The translations under genes were made by a program, and so were the position numbers. A stretch of DNA of 64,000 nt from Atherix ibis (taxonomy: Eukaryota > Arthropoda > Insecta > Diptera > Athericidae), in contig OY282607.1 of NCBI GenBank assembly GCA_958298945.1, positions 35,993,000-36,056,999 on the forward strand. Reading direction: 5' to 3'. Of this stretch, positions 1 through 11,418 are shown piece after piece (positions within the stretch are counted from its first letter, which is position 1; each line of letters begins with the position of its first letter). Under the pieces are notes generated by a model that worked only from the letters and a program-made list of their open reading frames with translations, made no database searches and was not told where the DNA came from.

Positions 1-192
1 AATTTGATTACGTAAATTTCAAGCAAATAATTTTGAATAAATATAACAAGCAAGAAAATTTTCGCATAAGAAAACACTGCTAGTTTTTCTTCTAAATTTT
101 TATCGAGAAATTTTAACATTAACAAAATTATGAATTTAATATTATTTTTATATGAAATTTTATAAAATATTTTGAATACATTTTTAATGTAG

Positions 193-1219
193 TATTACGT
201 CAGAAGCCAATTTCTGAATCAGATCCAGTATTACGAGAATCAGAAGGTGAATCAGATTGTTTAGCAGATCGAGCAGCAGCATTAGATGAACAAAAAGTAA
301 ATGGATTTTTTTTAAATTAAAAAATAAAAACCACTTTTGCTATTATTATTATGAGCTGTAACTATTAAGAACCATGTTCTTTATGTAGCCGGGTGCTCAA
401 GCCTTTTATGTACCAGAATGTACAGCCGATGGACGATATAAGCGTATCCAATGCTATCGATCTACTGGATATTGTTGGTGTGTACACGAGGATACTGGAA
501 AAAATATTCCTGGCACTTCAGTTAAAGACCAAAGGCCACAGTGTGATGCAATCTATCCAAATTCACGACCAATGAAAGGATGTCCTGAACCGAAGAAAAC
601 AGAATTTCTTCGTGAACTAAAGGAGTTCCTTAAAGTTCAAATTGCTTCTAGTGCTAATACTGGGTAATTGACTAGTCCTTTTCAATCTTAAAAACTGACT
701 TTATAAATATTAATTAAATTTATTTATTTACAGTGCAAACGCAACGAAATGGAGTAGTGAAGATGAAAAAATAGCAACGCTCAGCTTTGTTTTGTTGGAT
801 AAAAATAAAAATAAATTGTTTGAACGGAAAGAATGGAAAACATTTAGAGAATTGGTCATTTCTTCAAAGTAAGTTCTAGAATCAATCTTAAAATGATATA
901 AACTGGAAACTTAGATTTTATTTTTAATAATTAATAGACCATTGAGAAAGTGCGGTAAGAAGATGCCTCGATACTGTGACGTCAACAGTGATAAGAAAAT
1001 CACCTTATCAGAATGGTTAAATTGTTTACAAGCACAAAGGCTCACGGTGGATATTCCAAAACCAACAATAACAAGTAAGATAGTAGTTTTCCTCCCAAAA
1101 AAAAAATCAATTTAATTCATACATTTTTATTCATGTGCATTTCAGATGATTCAACCAAACCGAATGGATCAAAATTGAAAGGACCTAATCCATTGGAATC
1201 TTATTTGAAAAGCGATTGA
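193..1219 (+). CDS. magu: SMOC/Pentagone-type secreted calcium-binding protein, C-terminal exons (5' end outside window)
   Basis: Five exons join in frame: 193-296, 389-663, 734-868, 938-1074 and 1146-1219 (stop TGA 1217-1219). Introns of 92, 70, 69 and 71 bp have GT/AG ends and matching phases. The first two exons carry a thyroglobulin type-1 domain: an SDCLADRAAALDEQ lead-in, then YVPEC, QCY, the diagnostic CWCV and a final QCD. Exons 3-4 carry the SPARC/SMOC extracellular calcium-binding module, with EF-hand loops around LDKNKNKLFERKEW and CDVNSDKKITLSEW. The protein ends in a basic, Pro-containing tail (GPNPLESYLKSD). This is the domain order at the C-terminus of SMOC proteins; the fly member, Magu/Pentagone, is a secreted feedback modulator of Dpp/BMP gradients acting at heparan sulphate proteoglycans. 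The follistatin-like and first thyroglobulin domains must lie upstream. Polyadenylation-like AATAAA strings occur from about 1330. The family assignment is firm; orthology to magu rather than another SMOC is inferred from the fly context. Confidence 0.9.
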
Positions 1220-3390
1220 ATCAAATTTGGAAGATTAATAGTCAGTCGATTGAAAAAACCCACAAAAGTTAATTATATTTGCGAATGCATGTTTAGTGCC
1301 ATTTTATGAACCATACAAAACAGAGCAAAGAATAATAAAATATAAATAATAATAAAAAATATAGAAAACAATAACGACAACACTAAATTATTATTATTAA
1401 AAAAAATATAAATATATTTTCTTACAAGTTCGTATTGTTTTTTTGTTCCGTTTTCTATCTATGCAAATATTTTAAATACTATTTGGAATAAGTTTTTTGT
1501 TAATATTAATTTTATTATAAATAAAAAAAAAATTTTTTCTATATAATATAATGTCCATTTTAAAAATAAAAAAAAATATGTGAAAGATTTGTATTTATAC
1601 ATTTGTAAACCAGTGATTTTTTTATCAAAAGTAAGCAATGCATATATGGTAGAACAAATATTTTTATGAGTATTAATAGGAAAGCACAAAATCTATTTTA
1701 ATTTTATCAAAAATTTAAAAAAAAAACATACAAAATCTATTTTGAAATAGTAAAAAAAAATTTCCTGGAAAAAAGGAAGAAGTGAAAATATTTTTTTTTT
1801 AAATTCTCTAAGAAATCTGTTAATTTAAGAAAAAAAAATGCAATTTTCATAAAAACAAATCAAAATTATTTTAACTAAATATTTTAAATGTTTTTTTTAT
1901 TAAATGATTTTTGTTTTTTTTTCGTTTCGTTTTTATTTTATTTTAATAAAAAAAATTTTGTTGTAAAAAAATATTGAATGTTTAGAAATAGTTTCTTTTT
2001 AACAAAACTATAATCAAAAAAATATTATATAATTAAATGTTATACGATTTACTTATATGTTGGGAAAAAAAATTGCACATAATTTTAAGCATAGTATTGT
2101 TTAAATTATATTCTTGATCTAATAATGCTTATTAGTTATTATTATTAAATAAAAAATAATAACAGAAAAAATATTAATAAAAATACTAAAATTGTTAAAG
2201 AAAAAAAAAACACTTTTATAAACTTTATCGTAGGCTTTGTTGTCTTTGAATTTATCGAACTGCACTAGAAAAATGTGCGCAAAAAAAAAGTAAATAATTT
2301 TAAAAATAAAAAAGAATAAATTGGAAAAATTCAAAATAAATTAATTGAACTCATTCAAAAATATAAAAGATATATTCTGTGCATGTATATTAATAATTTT
2401 TAATTTAGAATTAAATAAAATCAAAACAAATTTTAAAAAAAAATCCAGAAATAACTCAATTAAAATGCAAAAAAAAATAGTATACTTTAAGTTAATTACA
2501 TGTGTATGTATGTGTGATACAAGTGATAACTAATGTAAAATGTTACGCATGTAAAAATAAAGTAAATAAACAAGAAAATTAAGTAAAAAGAATTATTAGC
2601 CAGAAAAGTTGAAAAAAAAAGAATAATTACAAAAACTATTGTAATTAATTTAATGAGATTTTTTTTTAATAGTTCTTTTCTTTTTACTTATTCTTTGCAT
2701 AAAAATAAGCAAACAAGATGGGATTTTTGGTAAGTTCATGAATGCTTTGATTGGAGATTTGAACAAAACGGAAGAGGAGGGAACTAAGTAATTTTCTTTA
2801 GCACATATCATGAATGTCCTTTTTTGACAGACGAAAAAAAATTATAGAATTTTTTGATTACTTATAAAATAAATAAACTTTTTATAATACATTCTATAAG
2901 AAAAGAAGAGAAAACTATTTCCTAAATTATCTCTTTAGAAAAACATCCATCTCTTATTAAATATACTCACTTGTACGTGTATGTAATTTAAAACAAATGC
3001 GGTTGATCATTTTTAAAGGAAAAGTTGATGATTTACAATTTTCAATTTAAAATTATATTATTCAAACCAGTTGTATTAAATTAATGTGAATTTTTCATGG
3101 TCCATTAATTTTTTTTAAATTATTATGAACATTCCGATTCCATTTCTTTATGCCTTTTCAAAATTCCGACGTCACAATAGCTTTTCATTATTTATTTTTT
3201 AATATTATGAACATAACGACTTAATTTTGTGTTTGAAAAAAATTTCGCCATCAAATGAAAATGTTAAAAGTTCTATGCACTTAGCGACCCAGTTTTGTGT
3301 CTCAAAAATTATCAAATTTCTACTTTAATTTCCTTATCCTGATATCTTTTGTCACCAAATAGCCTTTGGTATCGTGGCGTTCAGAATATA
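1220..3390. other. AT-rich 3' UTR and intergenic DNA, no gene seen
   Basis: Begins with the magu 3' UTR, where several AATAAA-like strings near 1330-1370 could direct polyadenylation. The rest is dominated by A and T runs. The open frames here are low-complexity Phe/Ile/Lys/Asn strings with no domain, so I treat them as noise. No RNA gene or repeat structure was recognised. Confidence 0.6.
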
Positions 3391-3392
3391 TA

Positions 3393-4689
3393 GGGTTTTC
3401 CAAGAAGAGTGATATGATTTCTAAGTGACGTTTCGGCCATTTATAATATGTCATGATCTGTCTTTTTTTCCATTGTATTCAGTAATGTTTACAATTTCAT
3501 CGTGGAGAGATATACGCAAGAACAACGTTTACAAATTATTTAATTTTATTATGAAAATAATCGTTCTCCAATTGCAACTTTTCGTGCCATTTTGCCATTT
3601 TATGGTCGTAATAATGATCCAACTGTGCTCGCTATTCGTCGAATTGTTAAAAATTTCGAGCGTACATTTTCTTTACATAATGTTCAAGTGCTAATAAGAC
3701 AAAGAACCGCTCGAAGTAATGAAAATATTGCTGCCGGCTGAAGACCGCAATTTGTCGATTCCAAGACGTTCTCAAGAATTGGGCCTGTCTAAAACCACAA
3801 CTTGGCGGATTTTGAGAAAGGATTTGGGCTTGCATCCGTATAAAATTGTTATCACTCAAGAACTGAAGCCATTGGACCACCGTAAATGTCGTGAATTTGC
3901 TGATTTTGTCTTGGAACAACTTGAAAACGATAACGATTTTTTTAAGAAAATCATCTTCTCCGATGAGGCTCATTTTCATCTGAGTGGTGCGGTAAATAAA
4001 CAAAACTGTCGATTCTGGTACGAAGAAAATCCACAAATTATTCATGAACACCTATTAACCCATTACATTCACCTAAATTGAAAGTTTGGTGTGGTTTTTG
4101 GTCTGGTGGAATCATCGGTCCATACTTCTTTCGAAATGAAGCTGGTAACACCGTTACTGTCAATGGAGAGCGGTATAGATCGATGATAACCAACTTTTTA
4201 TGGCCTAAATTCGAAGAAGTTGATCTTGACAACATCTGGTTCCAACAAGACGGGGCTACGTGCCACACAGCACGTGCAACAGCCGAATTATTGCGAGAAA
4301 AGTTTGGAGATTCGATTATTTCAAGAAATTGTGACATTGAATGGCCTACAAGAAGTTGTGATTTAACACCATTAGACTATTTCTTATGGGGTTATTTGAA
4401 GTCATTGGTCTTTAGCAATAAACCAGACTCTCTTCAAGCTTTAGAAGTCAATATTGAACGTGCTATTCATGACATCCGAATTGATTTAGTGGAAAAAGTG
4501 CTCGAAAATTGGGTTCATCGAATTCGTTCCTGCAAAAGAAGTCGTGGAGGCCATTTGAATGACGTTTTATTCATAACTTAATTGTATCGATTTTATTTCA
4601 CATTAAATAAAAAACATTTGAATTTCCTTAACAATTAGTGTGTGTGTTTTTTTTTAAAAAGAAATCATATCACTCTTATTCGAAAACCC
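3393..4689 (+). mobile_element. Tc1/mariner-superfamily element, family 'MAR-A', copy 1 (fullest copy)
   Basis: Terminal inverted repeats start GGGTTTTCCAAGAAGAGTGA at 3393 and are mirrored at 4689 (TCACTCTTATTCGAAAACCC). TA dinucleotides flank both ends (3391-3392 and 4690-4691), the TA target duplication typical of the superfamily. The interior is a decayed transposase reading rightward. At about 1.3 kb this is the longest of three copies in the window; the others are at 8459-9330 and 29147-30190. Copies 1 and 3 carry transposase segments that copy 2 lacks, while copy 2 keeps the intact start codon. Confidence 0.9.
3508..4581 (+). pseudogene. MAR-A transposase, broken (DDD-type Tc1/mariner)
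   Basis: Homology in pieces runs from an N-terminal helix-turn-helix region, through a second HTH (PRRSQELGLSKTTTWRILRK), to the catalytic core. The core shows SDEAHF for the first Asp, QQDGATCHTA for the second and SCDLTPLDYFLWG for the third. Thirty-six residues lie between the second and third Asp, so this is neither DD34D mariner nor DD34E Tc1. Three lesions kill it: the initiator ATG present in copy 2 is GTG here, a stop follows about 13 codons later, and a short insertion near 4050-4058 shifts the frame before the VWCGFWSGG block. The largest intact stretches are 3719-4051 and 4078-4581. Confidence 0.85.
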
Positions 4690-4691
4690 TA

Positions 4692-5222
4692 TACATTTCA
4701 GTACTGATGGAAATAATAGAAAACAAACAAAACAATATTATTTTATTAATTAAAATGTTGTCCAATTTTAAAGTAAGAATATTTTTTGTACAATACGAGT
4801 ATATGTGTATATTAAAGTTCAACCTTTTCTAAATCTTCCATTTTATTTCGAATTTGCATTAATAAATAGAGAGAAAAATGCTTCACCTTTGTATCAGACT
4901 ACCTGGTCGAGCACATCCGACTTCCCGGATAGACTCAATCCTAATCGAAACTATTTGATAATCCACTTTTTTCACCTTTACAAATCCATAGGTAATACTT
5001 AGATTATGGAGTCTGACAATAGACAATTGAATCGCCAAGTTGGAGCCAAAAAAATAATATAATCTTAAAACTACTCACACATGCATACTAGGGGATATAT
5101 TATATTTGTAATAATAGCCGTAGTTTTTAAAACTTATTAAAAATATAAATAAAATATTTGTTTTAAAGAAAAATTTGTCAAAACTACAAATTGAAAAGTA
5201 AAACAAAAATTTGGTTCGTAAT
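4692..5222. other. AT-rich spacer, no gene seen
   Basis: Lies between two transposons. Open frames here are short and without recognisable domains. Confidence 0.5.
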
Positions 5223-5224
5223 TA

Positions 5225-5851
5225 TTGGGTTGTCCGGGAAGTAATTTCGTTTTTTTTTTAAATTAAAGATGATTTACTTATAGTGAATTAATATTTTATT
5301 CAAATAAATTATTTCATTGCACAAATTTTTTTCCGTAAGAATTGATTAAACCTTGCCGTTTCACATGATCATGAACGGTCCAATTCGATAACTTTATCCT
5401 CTCAGCGATCCCACGAATTTAATCTCCCAGCCCCGATTTGCATCAATTAATACCTTTATTGTGTCTTCATCAGCATCAGCTGGCCTTCCAGAACGTGGTG
5501 CATCTTCGAGATCAAAATTGTGGGATCGAAATTTTGCAAATCAGTTTTGGCACTGGCGCTCACTTAACACATCTTCTCCATACACATCAGATAATTTGTT
5601 TCTTGTTTGAACAGCATTTTTATCTTTTCTATAGTAAAAAAGTAAAATATGCCGAAAATGCTATTTTTCACTTTCCATATTTAAAAGAGTATCAACCAAA
5701 AACTAATGTGCAGAATCAATCGAATTTTGCTGTCAGCCTTCCTGTGCAAGCTGTCAAAATACATATGATTATGCGGTTTTAGTGTGAAGTTGGTTGTAAT
5801 TAAGTCCTCTGTTGGGAAACAACGAAATTACGAAATTTCCGGACAACCCAA
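5225..5851 (-). mobile_element. Internally deleted mariner with TTGGGTTGTCCGG ends
   Basis: Inverted ends TTGGGTTGTCCGGGAAGTAA at 5225 and the mirror ending CCGGACAACCCAA at 5851 are flanked by TA (5223-5224, 5852-5853). On the minus strand a mariner DNA-binding region is readable: a KNAVQTRNKLSDVYGEDVLS block, a stop in place of a conserved Trp, then DLEDAPRSGRPADAD, the family's typical PRSGRP linker. The reading frame fails within the second HTH and the whole catalytic domain is missing. At 627 bp it is about half the usual mariner length, so it can only be mobilised in trans, if at all. Confidence 0.88.
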
Positions 5852-5853
5852 TA

Positions 5854-8381
5854 GATATGGCAAAATAGATGTCAGGCACAACAGTTAAAAAAGATTTTTA
5901 ATCAAATTTTTGATTTGTATTTTCGTTAATAATTCTTTGTATTTTGTGATCTAAAGTATTTGTATTAAATTTTTTAGTATTTTTTCAAAGTAAAATTATA
6001 ACATTTTTTTCTTCATTTTAAAAGCGTTTAATTTAAAAGAAATAATCTTGTCGTAGTTTAATTTTAAATTAATAGATGGGCTAAGTGTCTGTTTGGTTGC
6101 ATTGCATTAAAATTCGGATTGTCTATCCTTAAACTCTATAATCTAAAGATCGGAACTATGTGTATGATGTCGAAATTAAAATGAACAAACGATAAAACTT
6201 AACATTTCTTGTAAATAAATTAAATTTAATCTTAAATATAAAATTAAAAATTTTTTTTTATAAATAAGTTATCAAATTAAAATAAAAATTTTTTAAAAAA
6301 ACCGCTCAAATTCCTTTTTCATCAGAATTTGGCCTTGTGAATAGAGTGAAATTAGTTTTATTTAATCCCATTTAAAAAGTTTTAAATATCCTTAAATGAA
6401 ATATTTTAAAAATGTTCAGTAATTTTTACTACAGTTTTGTGAAATTTGTTGTTTCATTAATATGTAATTCCTGTTGAGTTTTTTTTATAACAAGTGTTGG
6501 GGATGGGAAGAAGGGGGGAAAAGGCTTCTAACGATGAGAGTATAAATATTAATAAATTTAAAATAATCTGAAAATATTCGTAAAGAAATGATAGTGAAAA
6601 GTTTTGTGGTGCAGCAAAATGATTGAAAATTATTCCATTTTAACAAGTAAGTACAAATAATCAATTATTATACATATATGGTATTTATATGAATTTATTA
6701 TATTTAACAACATAACAATATTATTTTTACACATTATGTAAATTGTTTGTCTTGTAGACATTTTTTTTCTCCATTTTATTTTTATTTCTATCTTAAAGAG
6801 ACACGCTCATTATACTTGTAATATTGACAATGTACATACTCGTACCATCCATGCATACATAGTCTTCTTCTATATATCGTGTTATTATATTTTGTATATT
6901 TAAATTTTTTATATCGTAATTTTTATTCCCTAATAAAAATAATATTTACATAATTAAAAAAATATATTGTAGTAAGATTAATTAATGTATCCCAAGGGCC
7001 GTGCTATCACCTATTAAGCCATTTGGCAACATTTATTGCTCTTTATTCTATAATAATATTATTATATATACGATGAAATTATAATTTTCCCTTAAAAACT
7101 TCAATATAAATAAAAATGTAAGGGAAATATTTTTTATTGCATGTGAATTATTAAACATTTCTTATCATTATGAAAAATAGTGACTGTGGACTAAATACGA
7201 GTATATTTACAGTTGAGAGGTTTTTTTTTAAATCCCAATAAAAACAACATGTATAAATTTTTTTATATAATTACACAAAATTAAATAATACTTGTAAATT
7301 TTTTATTGGAGTGTTTTTACTTTTTTTTCTACTTGAATTTGGAATTTTCCCATCAACACTAAAAAAAGGGCCGCTTCATAATAAAAATATTACTAAATAA
7401 AAGAAAATAATATTAATCATCATCATTGTACATATATACTTAATTATTCATCTAATTATAAATTTATTGATGATTATTAGTATTCAATTATATTTAAAAT
7501 AAATGATTTTCTTAAAAGAACTTTAACCGTACAAATGTTCACAAAACACCTCATTCTATGTGTATGGTGACAATGATTTCTTCAAAACAGTTCACAATTG
7601 ATTAAGATAGCAATAATTTCACCACAAAATATGAATATTATTTTTTCTAGTTTCGATTCACATCAATCAAATAAGGATCTTTGCGGGCTTATTTGAATGA
7701 AAATTTTAAATGGCAAATATTTTCTTAATTATTACTTTTTTCGCATTTGTGTCTTGTTTAATTTGTTGATCTTTTTAATAAATCACAATTAATGTTTTGT
7801 AAAAATCACAATAGCTTTTATATAATACTTTTTTTTCTTTTTTTCTATAATTTACAATTACAAAAGCAGAATTTCTAAAATTCCTTTTTTTTTGTATTTT
7901 TAATAATATTTCTATAGCCTACACGTATATATGTAATTTTAAGAGTAGTTCATATACCTTTGTATTATTGTGTATATAAAGCGTGGTTTTTTTTTCTTGT
8001 ACGCCGATTGAATTTTGGGGGAATTTTATTTAAGTTGGCCATTGTTTTTTGCACGCTTCCACGTGATACTGGTAGCATTTCCCCTCTACGCACTATTACA
8101 CATCCGCTCGCGTAAAAGCTCATTTTAGGAGTGTTGAGATTTTCGAGTTGAACGTAAATACGCATTAACTTCAATAAACATGTTTTTGGGTTCGAAAAAA
8201 TTCGGTGTTTAGTCATTATTGTTTTGGCAACGGCATTGTAAGTTTCTTTGGTGCTGATTGCTTCTCTTGTTGGTGTATCTTGCTTTATACCCTTTTTTAT
8301 AGCTCCTTAAAAATGTTTTCTCACTCTTTGTTTTCGCCTCGATGGTTCAGGTTGGAATAAAGAATTCTGCACTAAGTCATA
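5854..8381. other. AT-rich intergenic DNA; one doubtful 83-aa minus-strand frame
   Basis: Mostly A/T-rich sequence without domains. The one frame of more balanced composition is 7965-8216 on the minus strand, a basic 83-residue peptide rich in Lys and Arg. I see no family match, no splice partners and no promoter for it, so it is not called as a gene. Nothing else is supported here. Confidence 0.45.
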
Positions 8382-8383
8382 TA

Positions 8384-10170
8384 CGAGGTCTGTTCAAAAA
8401 GTATCGCGAATTTTGAATTTCCGTCTTTTTAGTTCTTGTCTTTTAAGTCTTATATATAGGGTTTTCCCATAATAGTTATATGATTTCTAAGTGACGTTTC
8501 GGCCATTTGTAATATGTCATGATCTGTCTTTCATTGTATTCAGTAATGTTTACAATTTCATCATGGAGAGATATACGCAAGAACAACGTTTACAAATTAT
8601 GCAATTTTATTACCAAAATAATCGTTCTCCAATTAAGAAAATCATCTTTTCCGATGAGGCTCACTTTCATCTGATTGGTGCGGTGAATAAACAAAACTGT
8701 CGATTCTGGTGCGAAGAACATCCACAAATTATTCATGAACACCCATTACATTCACCTAAATCGACAGTTTGGTGTGGTTTTTGGTCTGGTGGAATCATCG
8801 GTCCGTACTTCTTTCGAAATGAAACCGGTAACACCGTTACTGTAAATGGAGAGCGGTATAGATCGATGATAACCAACTTTTAATGGCCGTTCCAACAAGA
8901 CGGGGCTACGTGCCACACAGCACGTGCAACAACCGAATTATTGCGAGAAAAGTTTGGAGATTCGATTATTTCAAGAAATTGTGAAATTGAATGGCCTACA
9001 AGAAGTTGTGATTTAACACCATTAGACTATTTCTTGTGGGGTTATTTGAAGTCATTGGTCTTTAGCAATAAACCAAACTCTCTTCAAGCTTTAGAAGTCA
9101 ATATTGAACGTGCTATTCAAGACATACGACTTGATTTAGTGGAAAAAGTGCTCGAAAATTGGGTTCATGGAATTCGTTCCTGCAAAAGAAGTCGTGGAGG
9201 CTATTTGAATGACGTTTTATTCAGAACTTAATTGTATCGATTTTACTTCACATTAAATAAAAAACATTTGAATTTCCTTAACAATTAGTGTTTTTTTTAA
9301 AGAAATCATATCACTCTTATTCAAAAACCCTTTATATTCGATTTTCGATTTTTTTTGTGGCGTTATGTTGGTATTATGTCTCTCACTTATGCCGACCAGT
9401 TCGGTCATTTTGAATGTTCAGTTAATTTTTGGCAACTACTTTGCTTGCACGTGTTTTGGCTCGTCTTCGATTTTTGCTCAATTTCGACCAAAACAGCATC
9501 GCATTAACATTGCTAAGGGGTTGTTGGACTCTGTCCGCGACGACCCAAATTTACCCCAGAGATTCATAACTGGGGACGAATCATGGGTTTATGGTTATGA
9601 CATGGAAACCAAAGATCAATCATCCCAATGGAAGCTGCCACACGAGCCAAGATCGAAAAAAGCGCGCTAGGTTCGGTCGAATGTGAAGGTTTTGCTTACA
9701 GTTTTCTTCGATTGCAGGGGCGTGGTGCATCATGAGTTCTTGGCAAGTTATGCATCATGAGAATATTACTTGCAAGTTATACGCAAGTTGCGCGATGCAA
9801 TCCGCTAGAAACGCCCGGATTTGTGGAAGAACAAAAATTGGCTTTTCCCATTTTTGACCAAAAACAACACACTAATAATGCCGCAGCCACCGTATTCCTC
9901 AGATCTGACCCCCTGTGACTTTTTCTTGCTGCCGAAACTGAAGAGCCCCATGAAAGTACGACGCTACGCTACGATTGAGGATATAAACACGGCATCGAAG
10001 GAGGAGCTGAACAAGATCACAAAAAATGATTTTTTGAAGTGCTTCGAGGATTGGAAAAAACATTGGCACAAGTGTATAATATCTGGTGAAGATTACTTTG
10101 AAGGGGACAAAATAGATATTCAGTAATAAACAAATAATTTTTGAAAAAAACACTTTTTGAACAGACCTCG
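8384..10170 (+). mobile_element. mariner family 'MAR-B', copy 1, interrupted by MAR-A copy 2
   Basis: Left end CGAGGTCTGTTCAAAAAGTA at 8384 and right end TTTTTGAACAGACCTCG ending at 10170 form the TIRs, with TA on both sides. A MAR-A element (8459-9330) sits inside the left quarter. The remaining interior (about 9336-10126) is a mariner transposase of the DD34D type with blocks ITGDESWVYGYDMETK, FFDCRG and PPYSSDLTPCDFF. Two internal deletions remove the DNA-binding domain and the HDNAPAH block containing the second catalytic Asp, so the copy cannot code for an active enzyme. The same two deletions recur in the copy at 15517-16446. Confidence 0.88.
8459..9330 (+). mobile_element. MAR-A copy 2, nested in MAR-B
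   Basis: Ends GGGTTTTCCCATAATAG and the mirror at 9330 match copy 1. An intact start codon opens MERYTQEQRLQIMQF at 8563. A deletion then joins the N-terminal helix directly to the IIFSDEAHF block, removing most of the DNA-binding domain, and a second deletion near 8885 removes sequence before the QQDGATCHTA block. It is therefore inactive. Its insertion post-dates that of the host MAR-B. Confidence 0.85.
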
Positions 10171-10351
10171 TATACAGGAGAATCAGTTGTTTGAAACTCA
10201 GTGTGAACGCTTTTTTATGTATGAGTTCGACCAAACCTTGAATTAAAGAATATATGTATATGTTTAAATAAATTTATGTCACCATACTTACTCGTGGCAG
10301 CGATAAAACAAACAACATGCATACTTTTGTGGAGAATGTTTGGTGTAGATA

Positions 10352-11388
10352 CTTAGATTATAAAAGAACTGGATAGGCCTCTACACAAAAATTCGGTCCA
10401 AATTTTTTCGAGAATACATTTTTAGGAACGCACACACTTGCAAAATAACCTTTCACGAAACATTTCCTATTTTTGCTGTCGTGAAGAATAGTCGTTTATT
10501 TACATTGACGTGTTCGTAAATTATTTAAAATTTAATAAAACCGTACTTCAACTTTCACTTCGCGATAATTATCTAAATGTAAACAAAAGTATGCAAGCAT
10601 TTCGGTATGCTACCACTTTCATGGAGAATGGCGTGTTTTAAAACTCTCTGAAAGTCTACAAACTTGAGGCGCTTGATATTTGATTGATATTTTTACAAAA
10701 TAAATAATAAACCTAAAATGCAATTGCATTATTAATTACCAGGAGAATGTTGCCTTCTGTCGTGTTAAATTATATTTTTTTTTTGTTGGAATAAGTAATT
10801 TATAAAATGCTTTTGAAATTCAATCAATTTCTATTACGAAAACTAGATGTCAGTGGATGTCATGTCTATATAAAAACAAAATATCTACACAAATGTATGC
10901 AAGCAGTACGATTTCTCGCCGCTTTTGCAATAATTTATATAAAAAATTGCGTATGCATATACGAAAATCTGACGTCTAGTTTTCGAAATGGAACATTTCT
11001 GAATTCTTACACTATCATTAATTATCTATTTTAACTTACATATTTCATAGAAAAATATAATTTAAACTTAACGACAGTTCATACACATGATTATATATTT
11101 TTTCACACGTTTTAATAACTGTATGGCTTTCGGACACCTTTAAAACGCCATTCTCCATGAAGGTGGTGGCATAACAAACACCGAACAAATTTAAGTTTTC
11201 GTTTTCGAACACGTCCTTATTAAGTTTATCCATTTTTAGATTAATAATTTTATTTATAAACTAATTTAAAAACAATTTATATTTTTTCTCAAAAATAAAA
11301 ATCTGTAATTTTACAAGTGTGTTTGTCTTGTATTTATGTGAAAGTGTTTTGGAAATGAGTAGACTGAATTTTTGTATAGAAGCCTAGG
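10352..11388. mobile_element. Degenerate copy of the CTTAGATT TIR family, two left ends facing each other
   Basis: Starts CTTAGATTATAAAAGAACTGG followed by the family's GGCCTCTACACAAAAATTCGG block. The CATGGAGAATGGCGTGTTTTAAAACTC block occurs forward at about 10620 and again reversed at about 11130-11165. A reversed left end (TTTTGTATAGAAGCCTA) sits near 11365-11385. No coding capacity was seen. It lies just beyond the 3' end of the minus-strand gene at 11419. Confidence 0.65.
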
Positions 11389-11418
11389 TAGTAGCCAATC
11401 AAATTATATAATTTCCAA

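Noticed and set aside
1459..2533. Open frames downstream of magu
   Set aside because: Low-complexity Phe/Ile/Lys/Asn strings from AT-rich sequence.
7965..8216. 83-aa basic minus-strand open frame
   Set aside because: No domain, no splice partner and no start context beyond an ATG; it lies next to transposons. Not strong enough to call a gene.
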